Source of the DNA: Gigaspora margarita
Taxonomy: Eukaryota > Glomeromycota > Glomeromycetes > Diversisporales > Gigasporaceae
Assembly (NCBI GenBank): GCA_009809945.1
Contig: WTPW01000158.1
Location: forward strand, 9,273-73,272
DNA length: 64,000 nt
Direction: 5' to 3'
Shown here: one piece after another, positions 46,184-56,179 of the stretch
How the letters are laid out: every line of letters begins with the position of its first letter
Position numbering within the stretch: position 1 is the first letter of the stretch
Position numbers and translations under genes: made by a program
Notes under the pieces: model-generated
Told to the model about the DNA's origin: nothing
What the model saw: the letters and a program-made list of their open reading frames with translations, nothing else
The model's database searches: none

Positions 46184-46579
46184 ATGCCTGGGAAGCCTCC
46201 AATGACAATGTTAAAAATAACGAACCTACCAACAAAGACTTTAACAACAATGCAAAATAGTATCTATGAAGACTTCAACAATGATAACGATGATTTACCT
46301 ATTATTCTAATAAATAAAAAATTAGTTCAAATTGAGGAAAGAACAAAAAAAGGACAAAAAAAAGTCCAAAATAGAAGAAAAAAACTACTGCTCTTATTTC
46401 CAGGATCCCATTCCAACGAAGTAAAACCGAAAGACATACTGGACTGCTCCAAGGTCATAAAACATTACTTGAAGAAAAAGAAAAAAAAATTTCAAATAAC
46501 ACTGGCAAGATTTACCAAGAAGAACATAGAAGAAACACTCCAAGGGCAAAAGTCTAAAATCACAAAAAAATCTCCATAA
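46184..46579 (+). CDS. Lys-rich hypothetical protein fragment inside the MULE-like element
   Basis: 131 codons. The stretch 80-120 (LFPGSHSNEVKPKDILDCSK, then VIKHYLKKKKKKFQITLARF) has a plausible folded-domain composition; the first 40 residues do not. I do not recognise it. It may be a remnant of an element-encoded or captured protein. Length, poor start context and the surrounding A/C-rich low-complexity DNA leave real doubt. Confidence 0.3.
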   Translation: MPGKPPMTMLKITNLPTKTLTTMQNSIYEDFNNDNDDLPIILINKKLVQIEERTKKGQKKVQNRRKKLLLLFPGSHSNEVKPKDILDCSKVIKHYLKKKKKKFQITLARFTKKNIEETLQGQKSKITKKSP

Positions 46580-46604
46580 AAACCTAACAAACAATATTAC
46601 TACA

Positions 46605-47000
46605 AAGTCTGAATTTCTACAAGCACAGTTCCGAAATGACAACAGTCAAATCTCTATAAATATTGACACCCACAATGGTAGTTCCAGCTACAAAAGAAAA
46701 TGTAAGTTCAAAGAAAAAAAAAACAAAAAACAAAAAAAAATGCAAACAACGAAAAAAAAACTACATATCTCCAAAAGTACCAAAATGACAAAAAGCCTAA
46801 AATCACCAATAATGAAGCTGAATCTCCACAAGCATGGTTCCGAAATGATAAAAGTCCAAAATCTCCATAAATGACAACACTACAATGGCAGCTTTAGCAA
46901 AACAAATCTACAAAAAAAAGTGTAAGTTCAAAGAAAAAAAAACAAAACAAATAAAAAACAAAAAAAAATTGCAAACAAAGAAAAAAACCACATATCTTCA
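46605..47000. repeat. 212-bp tandem duplication in the MULE-like element
   Basis: GAATTTCTACAAGCACAGTT (~46610) and GAATCTCCACAAGCATGGTT (~46821) begin two similar copies that both run through CATAAATATTGACA-like sequence to GTAAGTTCAAAGAAAAAAAA and CACATATCT.CAAAAGTA. Confidence 0.75.
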
Positions 47001-47262
47001 AAAGTAAGAAGGTTAGAAAGTAGCAAGCTCCTGATTTTATTTTTCTACCTGTTTTGTGATACAAAAAAGAAAAATAAAAATGCAAGATCTAGATTATCAA
47101 AAAAACCAATCTAATCTAGATTTGATAATCCAAAACCGGGAATTGTCACTGCTAGTGACAAACACATTTTTTTTTATTAAAAAATAATAAAAATTTTTAA
47201 AATTTTTATATTTTAATTATAAATTTTTTTACCTTTTTCTTGTTTTTAAATTTTATATTTAT

Positions 47263-47946
47263 AAGTTATTGTATTTTTTTTTTTTTNTTTTAACCCTAGA
47301 GCGTAGCTAGGGGCGCAGCTGGCGCTTCTTTATTAAGGTCTTATTTTTAGTCAAGGGAACCCGACAGACCCAGGCCCCTTACATTTTTGTTCATGTTATT
47401 ATTTTATACATTTTTGTTTACTGCGACTAAGCTACACCTCCCTTCCATCGATCATTTTCCCAATTTCAGTCCAGCCGGTCCACCACAGCAGGCTCTTTAA
47501 GGGGTCTTTGCCCTCCCTGCACGCTTTTCTAGGACATCCCCTTTGGCATCAGCCTTGATTACTTTGTCCAATTTTGGTTTGGTGGCACCTAATCGGGAAT
47601 CTTGCAACCAGAATTTCACCAGTAGTATCCTTTTTTTTTATTCATCTGGAATTCTACCAGGAGTATTCTTTGTTCCACCAGAATTTCGCTGATAGTACTC
47701 TTTATTTCTTTTTTTGTTCGAATCTTCACTAGGGGTCCGCTTTTCACATGCCATGGCTTCATAGAGTGTTCAAATGTGGTTATGAACCCGCACGCAGTCC
47801 TAGCACTCTGGTTCAGCCCGTCCATCTCGTGACTCCGTGTAGAATTAATGTTCCTAGTAGGGCTTGAACCGGCGACCTTACATTTTGGGACCTGGAAGCG
47901 TAACCACTACGCTATCGACTCGCAGGTCTCAAGTTATTGTATTTTT
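47263..47946 (-). mobile_element. tRNA-derived SINE, apparently full length, with 16-bp target duplication
   Basis: AAGTTATTGTATTTTT flanks both sides (47263-47278 and 47931-47946). On the minus strand the insert starts GAGACCTGCGAGTCGATAGC. It has a pol III A box (TAGCGTAGTGGTTACGC, 47899-47915) and B box (GGTTCAAGCCC, 47860-47870) in a tRNA-like head of about 75 bp. A ~570-bp GC-richer body of unknown origin follows, then an A tail (47279-47292, with one undetermined base at 47287). At about 650 bp it is long for a SINE. The intact duplication and boxes suggest a recent insertion. Confidence 0.9.
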
Positions 47947-48530
47947 ATAATATTTTAATAAAATTTTTATAAACTTACTATTTATTACTTTAAATTTATT
48001 TAATATATTGATTAAAATCTGTTAAAATAATTATTTGTTAGTTAAAAAAATTTTTTTAATAAAAATTGGTTATTTAAAAAAATAAAATAAAGGAAAAAAT
48101 TAAAAAATTCTTTAATAAAAGATAAAAAAACTGCATTAAGGCAAAATCAAGTTGGTACACAAATTTGATGTTTCAACAATTTTGGTATATTACACTTAAT
48201 TTATTAATTTCTATTTTATTTTTTTATTTAATTAATAATAAATTAAATTTATTTTTAAAAAATTGTAGCATTATAAAATGTTATACAGGCCTGTAATCTA
48301 AGTTCCCAATCCAATTTTCTGGGTATGCAAAGTTTCGAAGAGCATGTGATATTGACACATAGTCTGAGTTTGAAAACTCTGAAAGTCGGAGTTTAAATGT
48401 ACTAAGATTTTGCAGAAATGTGAAATCTGAGTTTTTTTAAATTAACACTTAATCAGAGTTTGAAATTAATCTTTGACTTTGTGATGCTAAGTTTTCTGTA
48501 ACTTAGCTTCGAAGAAAAGCTTCAAAGGTA
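47947..48530. other. AT-rich intergenic region
   Basis: No gene. The 48330-48500 stretch contains short repeats of TCTGAGTTTGAAA type. Confidence 0.5.
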
Positions 48531-50420
48531 ATACACTAAAATACAATTTTGCATCACTATTTATTTTTTTACACTTTATATAATAATTTTATTAAAGGTC
48601 CCTGCTTCGCAAGGGACCTTTATTAAAGTTATTATATAAATTAAAGCACAGAAAAAATAGTGATGCAGACTTGTGTTTTAGTTTATTAACTAGTGTTAGA
48701 TGCCTAGGCGTTGCTGCGGGCTAGAAGGTTTGTTTTTTATTTGTGGTTAAATAAACCCAATCCTGGTTTAAATAAACCCAGTCTTGGTTCAAATGAACCT
48801 GATCTTGGTTCAAATGAACCCGAACTTGGTCCAAATGAAGCTGATCATGGTTCTTAAACCCAGTCTTGGTTTAAATGAACCCGATCTTGGTTCAAATGAA
48901 CCCAAGTTAGGTTCATTTGTTCAAATGAACCTGATCTTGGTTCAAATGAACCTGATCCGAACCTGGGATGCAGAGTTTGAATTTAGTATAACCCAATCAT
49001 TTTTGTGGGAACACAAAATCTGACCTCTTTTTTTGGGCAGAGTTTAAAAAAAAGCTAAATTCGATCTTGGTTCTAATGAACCTGATCCTGGTTCAAATGA
49101 ACCTGATCTTGGTTCAAATGAACCTGGGACAAACCCATTCTGTCAGTGTTTGAATGTTTTGTAAACACCCAATTTTGGGGGAACACAAAACCCGATCTCT
49201 ATTCTTGAGCAGAGTTTGAAAAATTTCAAGAGGCAGTGCCCATGTAAGAATTTTTTCAAGGGTGGGTGGGTGGGGAAGGTGGAGAATATAATAAGATTTT
49301 TAAAGAATTTTTCAAGGGTGGGTGGGTGGGAGAGGTGGAGAGCGAGAATATTAAAAGAATCTTAAAGAATCTTAGAAATTCTTAAAAAAACTTTTTACTC
49401 TTATACACAATATACTAAAACATGATTATTCGGCAATATTTTTTAATATGTCGCACTTTTTTATTAATAATTTTAAATAGAGGTCCCTGCTTCACAAGGG
49501 ACCTCTATAAAATTATTAATAAAAAAAGTGTGACGTATTAAAAAATAGTGACGGAGAATCGTGTTTTAGTTTATTGATGTATTAGGTCTCGGGCGTTGCC
49601 ACGGGCTAGAAGGTTTATTTTTTATTTGTGGTTAAATAAACCTGATTCTGGTTTAAATGAACCTGATCTTGGTTCAAATGAACCAAATCATGGTTCAAAT
49701 AAACCCAGCCTTGGTTCAAATAAACCCAGCTTGGTTCAAATGAACCCTAGTTAGGTTCATTGGTTCAAATGAACTCGATCTTGGTTCTTGACATGATCTT
49801 GGTTAAATGAACCCAATCTGAACCCAGGCATTAGAATTTGAATTTTGTAAGTGTAACCCAATCATTTTCTTTTTTTTGATCAGAGTTTAAACAATTTGTA
49901 CCCGATCTCAGTTCATTTAAACCCAATTTTGGTTCAAATAAACCCGATCTTGGGTTTTGAACCCGATTGGAACCTGGTCCGGCAGAGTTAAAATTTTTGT
50001 ATAACCCAACCATTTGTGCAAGAACACAAAATCTGACCTCTATTCTTGGTCGGAGTTTGAAAATATTTCAAGAGTCAGTGCCCAAGTAAGAATTTTTTCA
50101 AAGGTGGATAGGTAGGGGAGGTGGAGGGTAAGTTAAGATTTTTAAAAAATTTTTTAAGGGTGGGTGGGTAGGGGTTGTGGAGGGCAAGAATCTTAAAAGA
50201 ATCTTAAAGAATCTAAAAAATTCTTAAAGAAACTTTTTACTCACATACACAATATACTAAAATACAATTCTCTGTCAATATTTTTTATTATATTGTGCTT
50301 TTTTATTAGTAATTTTAATTAAAGGTCCCTGCTTCGCAAGGAACCTCTATAAAATTATTAATAAAAAAAGTGTGACATATTAAAAAATAGTGATGAAGAA
50401 TTGCGTTTTAGTGTATTGAT
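48531..50420 (-). repeat. ACTAGT-terminated iteron elements, block 3 (reverse orientation)
   Basis: A junction palindrome (48531-48688, tip AAGGTCCCTGCTTCGCAAGG) is followed by ACTAGTGTTAGATGCCTAGG at 48689, marking the end of an element that runs leftward-facing to about 49440. A second unit covers 49440-50420, with palindromes at both its ends (49400-49575, 50260-50420). The G-rich strand is now the plus strand (GGGTGGGTGGGTGGGGAAGG, 49260-49280). The second unit ends TTAGGTCTCGGGCGTTGCC and has lost the ACTAGT. Confidence 0.83.
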
Positions 50421-50651
50421 TTGTTAAATATGGGTTTGTAATAAATAAATATCAAAACTCAAACAATTAGTAAAAAAATTTTTTTGAAAAATTGAAAAAA
50501 TAAATCAATAAATAATGCATCTTATTGATGCTATATAGTACCATAACCCAAAACAATATATATAGAGGTTATATTAGCTTTAATATAAACTTTTTAAATT
50601 TTTTTATCCAATTTTATTATAGCTAATTTCCTATATTTTATATATAAGCTA

Positions 50652-51272
50652 GAGGTCTTAGTGGGTCAGGTTGGGTCGGGTTGGGCCTGATCTGGGTCAG
50701 ACCCATTTGGATCAAAACCAACTCAGGTCTGACCCACCTTATGTCAAAACCGATCCGGGTCTGACCTGCCTCATGTCAAACCTGACCCAGGTTTGACCAA
50801 ACTCAACCCAACCTGGGTTGAACCTGGGTCGATAATAGTTGCTACATAGTAAAGTCTAAATTTTACTATATAAATTGATAATACCCATTTTGTAAACTTG
50901 TTTGAGAGATCAAAATGTATATACACTAAAATTTTCATCCAAATTGGAGAAAAGTTTATTATTTGACTTTTAATTTTTATGTTCAATAAAAAAATTAAAA
51001 TCTTTTTAAAAAATATGTTCAACGAATGTAAAAATTAAAAGTCAAATAATAAAACTTCTCTAATTTGGATAAAAATTTTAGTGTATATGCATTTTGTTTT
51101 CCAAACAAGTTTACTCAAGCAGGTTTTATTGATTTATATAGTAAAATTTTACTTTACTATGTAGCGACTACTTATGATCATTGTATATAATCTGATTTAG
51201 GTCTGACCCAGCTCACATTTGATCTGACCCGACCTGACCTGGGTTGGGTCAGACCTGACCAGCTAAGACCCC
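50652..51272. mobile_element. TA-flanked TIR element (621 bp) containing the palindromic module
   Basis: Left GAGGTCTTAGTGGGTCAGG, right CCTGACCAGCTAAGACCCC, TA at both borders. The arms carry GGTCTGACCCAACCTG-type repeats. At its centre (50830-51180) sits a ~350-bp palindrome with arms GCTACATAGTAAAGTCTAAA...; the same module occurs in the 52135-53733 element. Confidence 0.85.
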
Positions 51273-51389
51273 TAATATAAGCTTTAATATTTAATTAATT
51301 TTATCTAATTGACGAATATAATAATATTTTTTTGGATACTGCTATTTATACTACAAAAAATACTATTTATGCTATGATCCTTTAATTTT

Positions 51390-51840
51390 GTCACTTAAAT
51401 ATTTTAAAATTTAAAATTTTATTAATATTATCTCTATGAGTTTTTAATCAAATTTGATAAAAATTCTTCATTTAAATTTTATAGATTTGTAGAATAAAAT
51501 AAAAAAAGTTTTATCAAATTTTATGGATTTGTAGAATTAAAATAAAAAAGTTTTATCAAATTTGGTTAAGAACATATAGAAAAATCTTTAAAATAAGTTT
51601 TTATAAACAATTTTAGTACAGTTTTTTTGTAATATGCATTTTTAGAAATAGAAAATTTTCATCAAAAATATCTCAGTGAGTTATTGATCAAATTTAATAA
51701 AATTTTTTTATTTAAATTCTATAAATCTGTAGAATTAAAATTAAAATATTTTTATTAAATTTGATCAAGAATTTGCAAAAATATATTTGATAAATTTTTA
51801 TAAACAATTTAAGTACAGCTTTGTAATATATATTTTTGCA
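51390..51840. repeat. AT-rich inverted-repeat family, block 2
   Basis: Two to three units of TTTTTGATCAAATTTGATAA...AATTCTACAGATTTGTAGAA type, same family as 990-1640 and 53760-55130. Confidence 0.75.
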
Positions 51841-52134
51841 GGGCTCTAATTGGGAATAACCAAAGTCATGAAATATAGTGAGAGACCAATAAGTCTGAAT
51901 TAATAATATACTTTACAATCTCATATCAAATAGGTTTAGTTAGAGCCTACAAATATTTCTGTCACTCTAGTATGATAGTGTAACAGATTACTTCTAGGCG
52001 ATTATAGAACAAGCCAAAAAATATTAGGCATTATTGGTAGAATATATAGATAAACAACATAAGTGTATTTGATATAGTATATTGGACCTTCAAAGAGAGT
52101 ACTAGCAAGACTATCAAATATATATATATATATA

Positions 52135-53733
52135 GGGTGCTGGTAATCGTACCCCTAAAATTGGTATTCATACCCCCAGCTCGGACTCTGACCCTTCCGA
52201 CCTTGTCACGTATAATGTAGTACAACAAAGATCATGTGACTTTCAGATTCTTGCATTTTGGTCAATGGTTAGGTTACACGAAATCCGGGTCACGTGATCT
52301 GTATACAATAAAAGCCAATCAAAATTTGAGCCCGAAGTAGGTTCAAAAACTTAAGTCACCCCACGATTAACAATAGTCACTACATAGTAAAGTCCAAATT
52401 CTACTATGTAAATCGGTCATTATCGCTCAAGTAAACTTTTTCAGAAGATTAAAATACACCTATGCTAAAATTTTTAGCAAGTTTCAAGAACATGTTATTA
52501 TTTAACTTTTAACTTTTATGTATATCAACTAGATTTTTTTAAAAAATTTTACTTTTTTCGACAAATATAAAAATTAAAGTTAAATAATTAAAAGTTCACT
52601 GATTTGTATGAAAATTTGGTAGAACATGTATTTTGATCTTCTGAACATATTTACTTAAGTGCTTATGATCGATTTATATAATAATTTTGACTTTACTATG
52701 TAGTGACTACTTACGATCACTAAAACACCTACTTCATGATGAGAGGTGTTTTAGCGATCGCAAGTGGTCGATACATAGTAAAGCCTAAATTTTATTATAT
52801 TAATCGATCATAAGTGCTTAAGTAAATATATTCAGAAAATCTAAATACATTTTCTCTGAAATTTTTATATAAATTGGTGAACTTTTTATTATTTAATTTT
52901 TAATTTTTATGTTCGTCAAAGAAAATAAAATTTTTAAAAAAATCTATTCGGCGAAAATAAAAAAAAAAAGTTAAATAATAAAAGGTTCACTGATTTATAT
53001 AAAAATTTCAGAGAATATGTATTTTGATTCCCTGAATATATTTACATAAGTGCTTATGATCGATTTACATAATAAAATTTAGGCTTTACTATGTATTGAC
53101 CACTTGTGATCGCTAAAACACCTCTCATCATAAAGGAGGTGTTTTAGCGATCGTAAGTAGTCACTACATAGTAAAGTCCAAATTTTACTATGTAAATCGA
53201 TTATAGCGCTTAATTAAATATGTTCAGAAGATCAAAATACATATTCTCTGAAATTTTCATACAAATCAGTGAAATTTTTATTATTTAACTTTTAATTTTT
53301 ACGTTCGTCGAGAAAAGTAAAATTTTTTAAAAAATCTAGTTGACGTGCGTAAAAGTTAAAAGTAAATATAACATGATCTTCAAACTTGCTAAAAATTTTA
53401 TTATATGTGTATTTTAATCTTCTGAAAAAGTTTACTTAAGCAATGATAATCGATTTACATAGTAGAATTTGGACTTTACTATGTAGTGACTATTGTCAAT
53501 CGTGGGGTAGCTTAAGTTCTTGAACCTACTTCGGGTTCAAATTTTGATTGGCTTTTATTGTATACAGATCACATGACCCAGATTTCGTGTAACCTAACCA
53601 TTGGTCAAAATGCAAGAATCCGAAAGTCCGTAATCTTTGTTCATACTATATTACATGTGACTAGGTCGGAAGGGTCAGAGTCCGGGCTGGGGAGTATGAA
53701 TACCAATTTTTGGGGGTATGATTACCAGCCCCC
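52135..53733. mobile_element. Giant foldback element (1599 bp), TA-flanked, three palindromic modules
   Basis: Left GGGTGCTGGTAATCGTACCC, right GGGGGTATGATTACCAGCCC; the TIRs pair over about 235 bp (52135-52370 with 53500-53733), including CGGACTCTGACCCTTCCGAC. Between them lie three ~350-bp palindromes (52372-52716, 52755-53118, 53148-53502). Each starts AGTCACTACATAGTAAAGTC or a variant and ends with its complement; they are separated by AAAACACCT...AGGTGTTTTAGCGATCG hairpins. The whole element is close to one palindrome. No protein. Confidence 0.9.
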
Positions 53734-53759
53734 TATATATATATGTTTTTGAAATGAAA

Positions 53760-55135
53760 AAATTCTATTAAAGATATTTCTATGAGTTTTTGACCAAATT
53801 CAATAAAAATTTTTTATTTGAATTCTAAAAATTCATAGAATTAAAATAAATAAAAGTTTATTAAATATGATTAAGAACTTGTAAATATATTTCAGATGAA
53901 AGTTTCTATAAACAATTTTAGCACAGCTTTTTTGTATGATATATATATTTTTTAGAAGTTAAAACTTTTATTATCAAAAATTTTGTTGTAAGTTCTTGAC
54001 CAAATTCAATAAAAATTTTTTTATTTTAATTCTACAAATTTGTAGAATTCAAATAAAAAAATTTATAGAATTTGGTCAAGAACTTGCAGAAATATCTTTG
54101 ATAAAAGTTTTTTACTTCTAAAAACATATACCGTATTTGTCCGAAAATAAGCTACCTCCAAAAGAAGCTACCCCCCAGATTTTCAGAAAAATTTTTAAAC
54201 ATTTTTAAAGAAATCGTTAACAGTCGCTACATATAAAACTTTTTTTTTTTTACTAAGTAACTTCAAAAGTACGATTAAGTAAAGTTGTTTGGAATAATAA
54301 AATACACCCACTGTAAAGATTTCATAGCATTCGGACAACTTTTTATTAGTACGTTTTTCATTTTTCAAAAAATTTAACAATCTGAAAATAAGCTACCCCC
54401 ACATTTTTTTGTGTAACTTTTTGGCCAAAAAGGGTAGCTTATTTTCGGACAAATACGGTATACAAAGAAGCTGTGCTGAAATTGTTTACAGAAACTTTTA
54501 TTGAAGATATCTCTACAAGTTCTTGACCAAATTTGATAAAAATTTTTTTATTTAATTCTAAATTTATAGAATTTAAGTAAAAACTTTTTCTCAAATTTGG
54601 TCAAGGACTCATAGAGATATTTTTGATAAAAGTTTTTTCATTTTCAAAAATATATATACAAAAAAGCTGTACCAAAATTGTTTACAAGAATTTTTATTAA
54701 AGATATTTTTGTGAGTTCTTGACCAAATTTAATAAAAATTTATTTATTTTAATTCTACAGATTTGTAGAATTCAAATAAAAAATTTTATTGAATTTGGTC
54801 AAGAACTTGCAAAAAAATTTTTGATAAAAGTTTTCTATTTCTAAAAACATATATTACAACAAAGTGGTACTAAAATTGTTTACAGAAATTTTCATAAAAA
54901 ATTCTTCATGAGTTTATGACCAAATTCAATAAAAATTTTTTATTTTAAATCTACAAATCTATAGAATTCAAATAAAATTTTATTGAATTTGGTCAAGAAA
55001 CCATAAAGAACCTCTTGACCAAATTCAATAAAAATTTTTTATTTTAATTCTTCAGATCTATAGAATTTAAATAAAAAAAAATTTAATAAATTTGGTCAAG
55101 AATTTTAGAGATAACAAATAATATTATTTAAAGTT
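53760..55135. repeat. AT-rich inverted-repeat family, block 3
   Basis: Six or so ~190-bp units, each a dyad: TTCTTGACCAAATTCAATAA, AATTCTACAAATTTGTAGAATT, then the complement, separated by AAAACATATAT.CAAAAAAGC + TGTACTAAAATTGTTTACA. A 328-bp MITE is inserted in one unit. Confidence 0.85.
54131..54458. mobile_element. TA-flanked MITE (328 bp), CxGTATTT family
   Basis: TIRs CCGTATTTGTCCGAAAATAA and TTATTTTCGGACAAATACGG, perfect over 26 bp, TA on both sides. Sister repeat units at ~54653 show the unoccupied site (CATATATACAAAAAAGC). The interior (54213-54370) contains AACAGTCGCTACATATAAAA, a decayed relative of the palindromic module in 52135-53733. Confidence 0.92.
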
Positions 55136-55262
55136 TTTAAAATTTAAAATATTTAACTAACAAAAACTAGATGATCTATATAGTGTAAATAGTTTATAAA
55201 TTTTTTTTAAGAAATTTTCTTTATTATATATAAGATACACTTATAGTGTTTTATTGAATATA

Positions 55263-55524
55263 TGGGCGCTATTCAATAGAAAGGGTAGAGATCTCCTTTT
55301 TGGCTAAAAAATTTTTATTGGCTCATTTAATAAAGCATAAACAGATGTATAATTTTTTTAGAATTAAATATACTAATTTAATAATTTATTTAAATATTTT
55401 CAAGTTTTTCACATGCAACGTTATACTAAAGTATAATTGACATGATTTGCAAAAATGTGATTTTTTCGAAATTTTTGATCAAATCTAAATATAGATCTCT
55501 CCCTTTTCTATTGAATAGTGCCCA
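55263..55524. mobile_element. TA-flanked MITE (262 bp), TGGGC family
   Basis: TIRs TGGGCGCTATTCAATAGAAA and TTTCTATTGAATAGTGCCCA with TA on each side; the arms extend through GGGTAGAGATC. Same family as 31156-31391. Confidence 0.9.
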
Positions 55525-56170
55525 TATATAGTAATAATACTATATATTTTTTTTCAACTTTTTAAGAGATTTGGATCAATCTAAAACCTTTGTTTACTTT
55601 GTAAAGAATTGTTGAAGAACTATGAGTTCTTTGTTTAAATAGTATGTAATGATAATTGGAATATTGAATATATTTATTACATTATTACCTATTTAGAAGA
55701 GGGTATAAATATCAAATCTTATATACAATATTAATGTTTACTACTAGATACTGGACCCATCATTAAACAACAGGTTTTGTTATTATTACTTTGCAGCAAT
55801 ATAAATAATTTTCTATTCTTTATTTCTTATTAAACTATTGATACATATTATACAATTATTAAAATTTATTATAATGCAATTATATTATGCATTAAATTAT
55901 ATTTGTTGTACGTCAGATTAAAACTTGTATCAGATTAAATCTGATGCATGTCAGATGATAATTGGCAACAACTGGCCTAAATAAACTTCTAACTTTACTG
56001 TAATTTTACCTTAACTCTAATTTAATTTAGTCCAGGTCTTATCTGACATATGTCATATTAATTCATATAACAAATTTTTTTATGTTTCATTATGAATTTC
56101 ATAATACAACTTTCTATCTAGTAAAACTTTGATCAAAAATTACAATCACTTATTTATCAAAAGAAAAAAA
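55525..56170. other. AT-rich intergenic region
   Basis: No gene seen. Contains short repeats of TCAGATTAAA.CTGATGCATGTCAGAT type near 55915-55960. Confidence 0.5.
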
Positions 56171-56179
56171 CATTCTTTA

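Larger units (their letters stand above)
45688..47182. mobile_element. MULE-like TIR element (1475 bp) with perfect 10-bp target duplication
   Basis: TTTATTAAAA is directly repeated at 45688-45697 and 47173-47182. Left end GAGTGAATCTATTTGTAACC, right end (complement) AAAAAATGTGTTTGTCACTA then GCAGTGAC. The ends match those of the 332-bp element at 57198-57529, so the two are one family. It contains a Lys-rich open frame (46184-46579) and a 212-bp internal duplication. No transposase domain is recognised. Confidence 0.85.

Noticed and set aside
47840-47930. Functional tRNA gene on the minus strand
   Set aside because: A and B boxes are present, but no acceptor stem closes, and the unit continues into a 570-bp body with target duplication and A tail, i.e. 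a SINE head.
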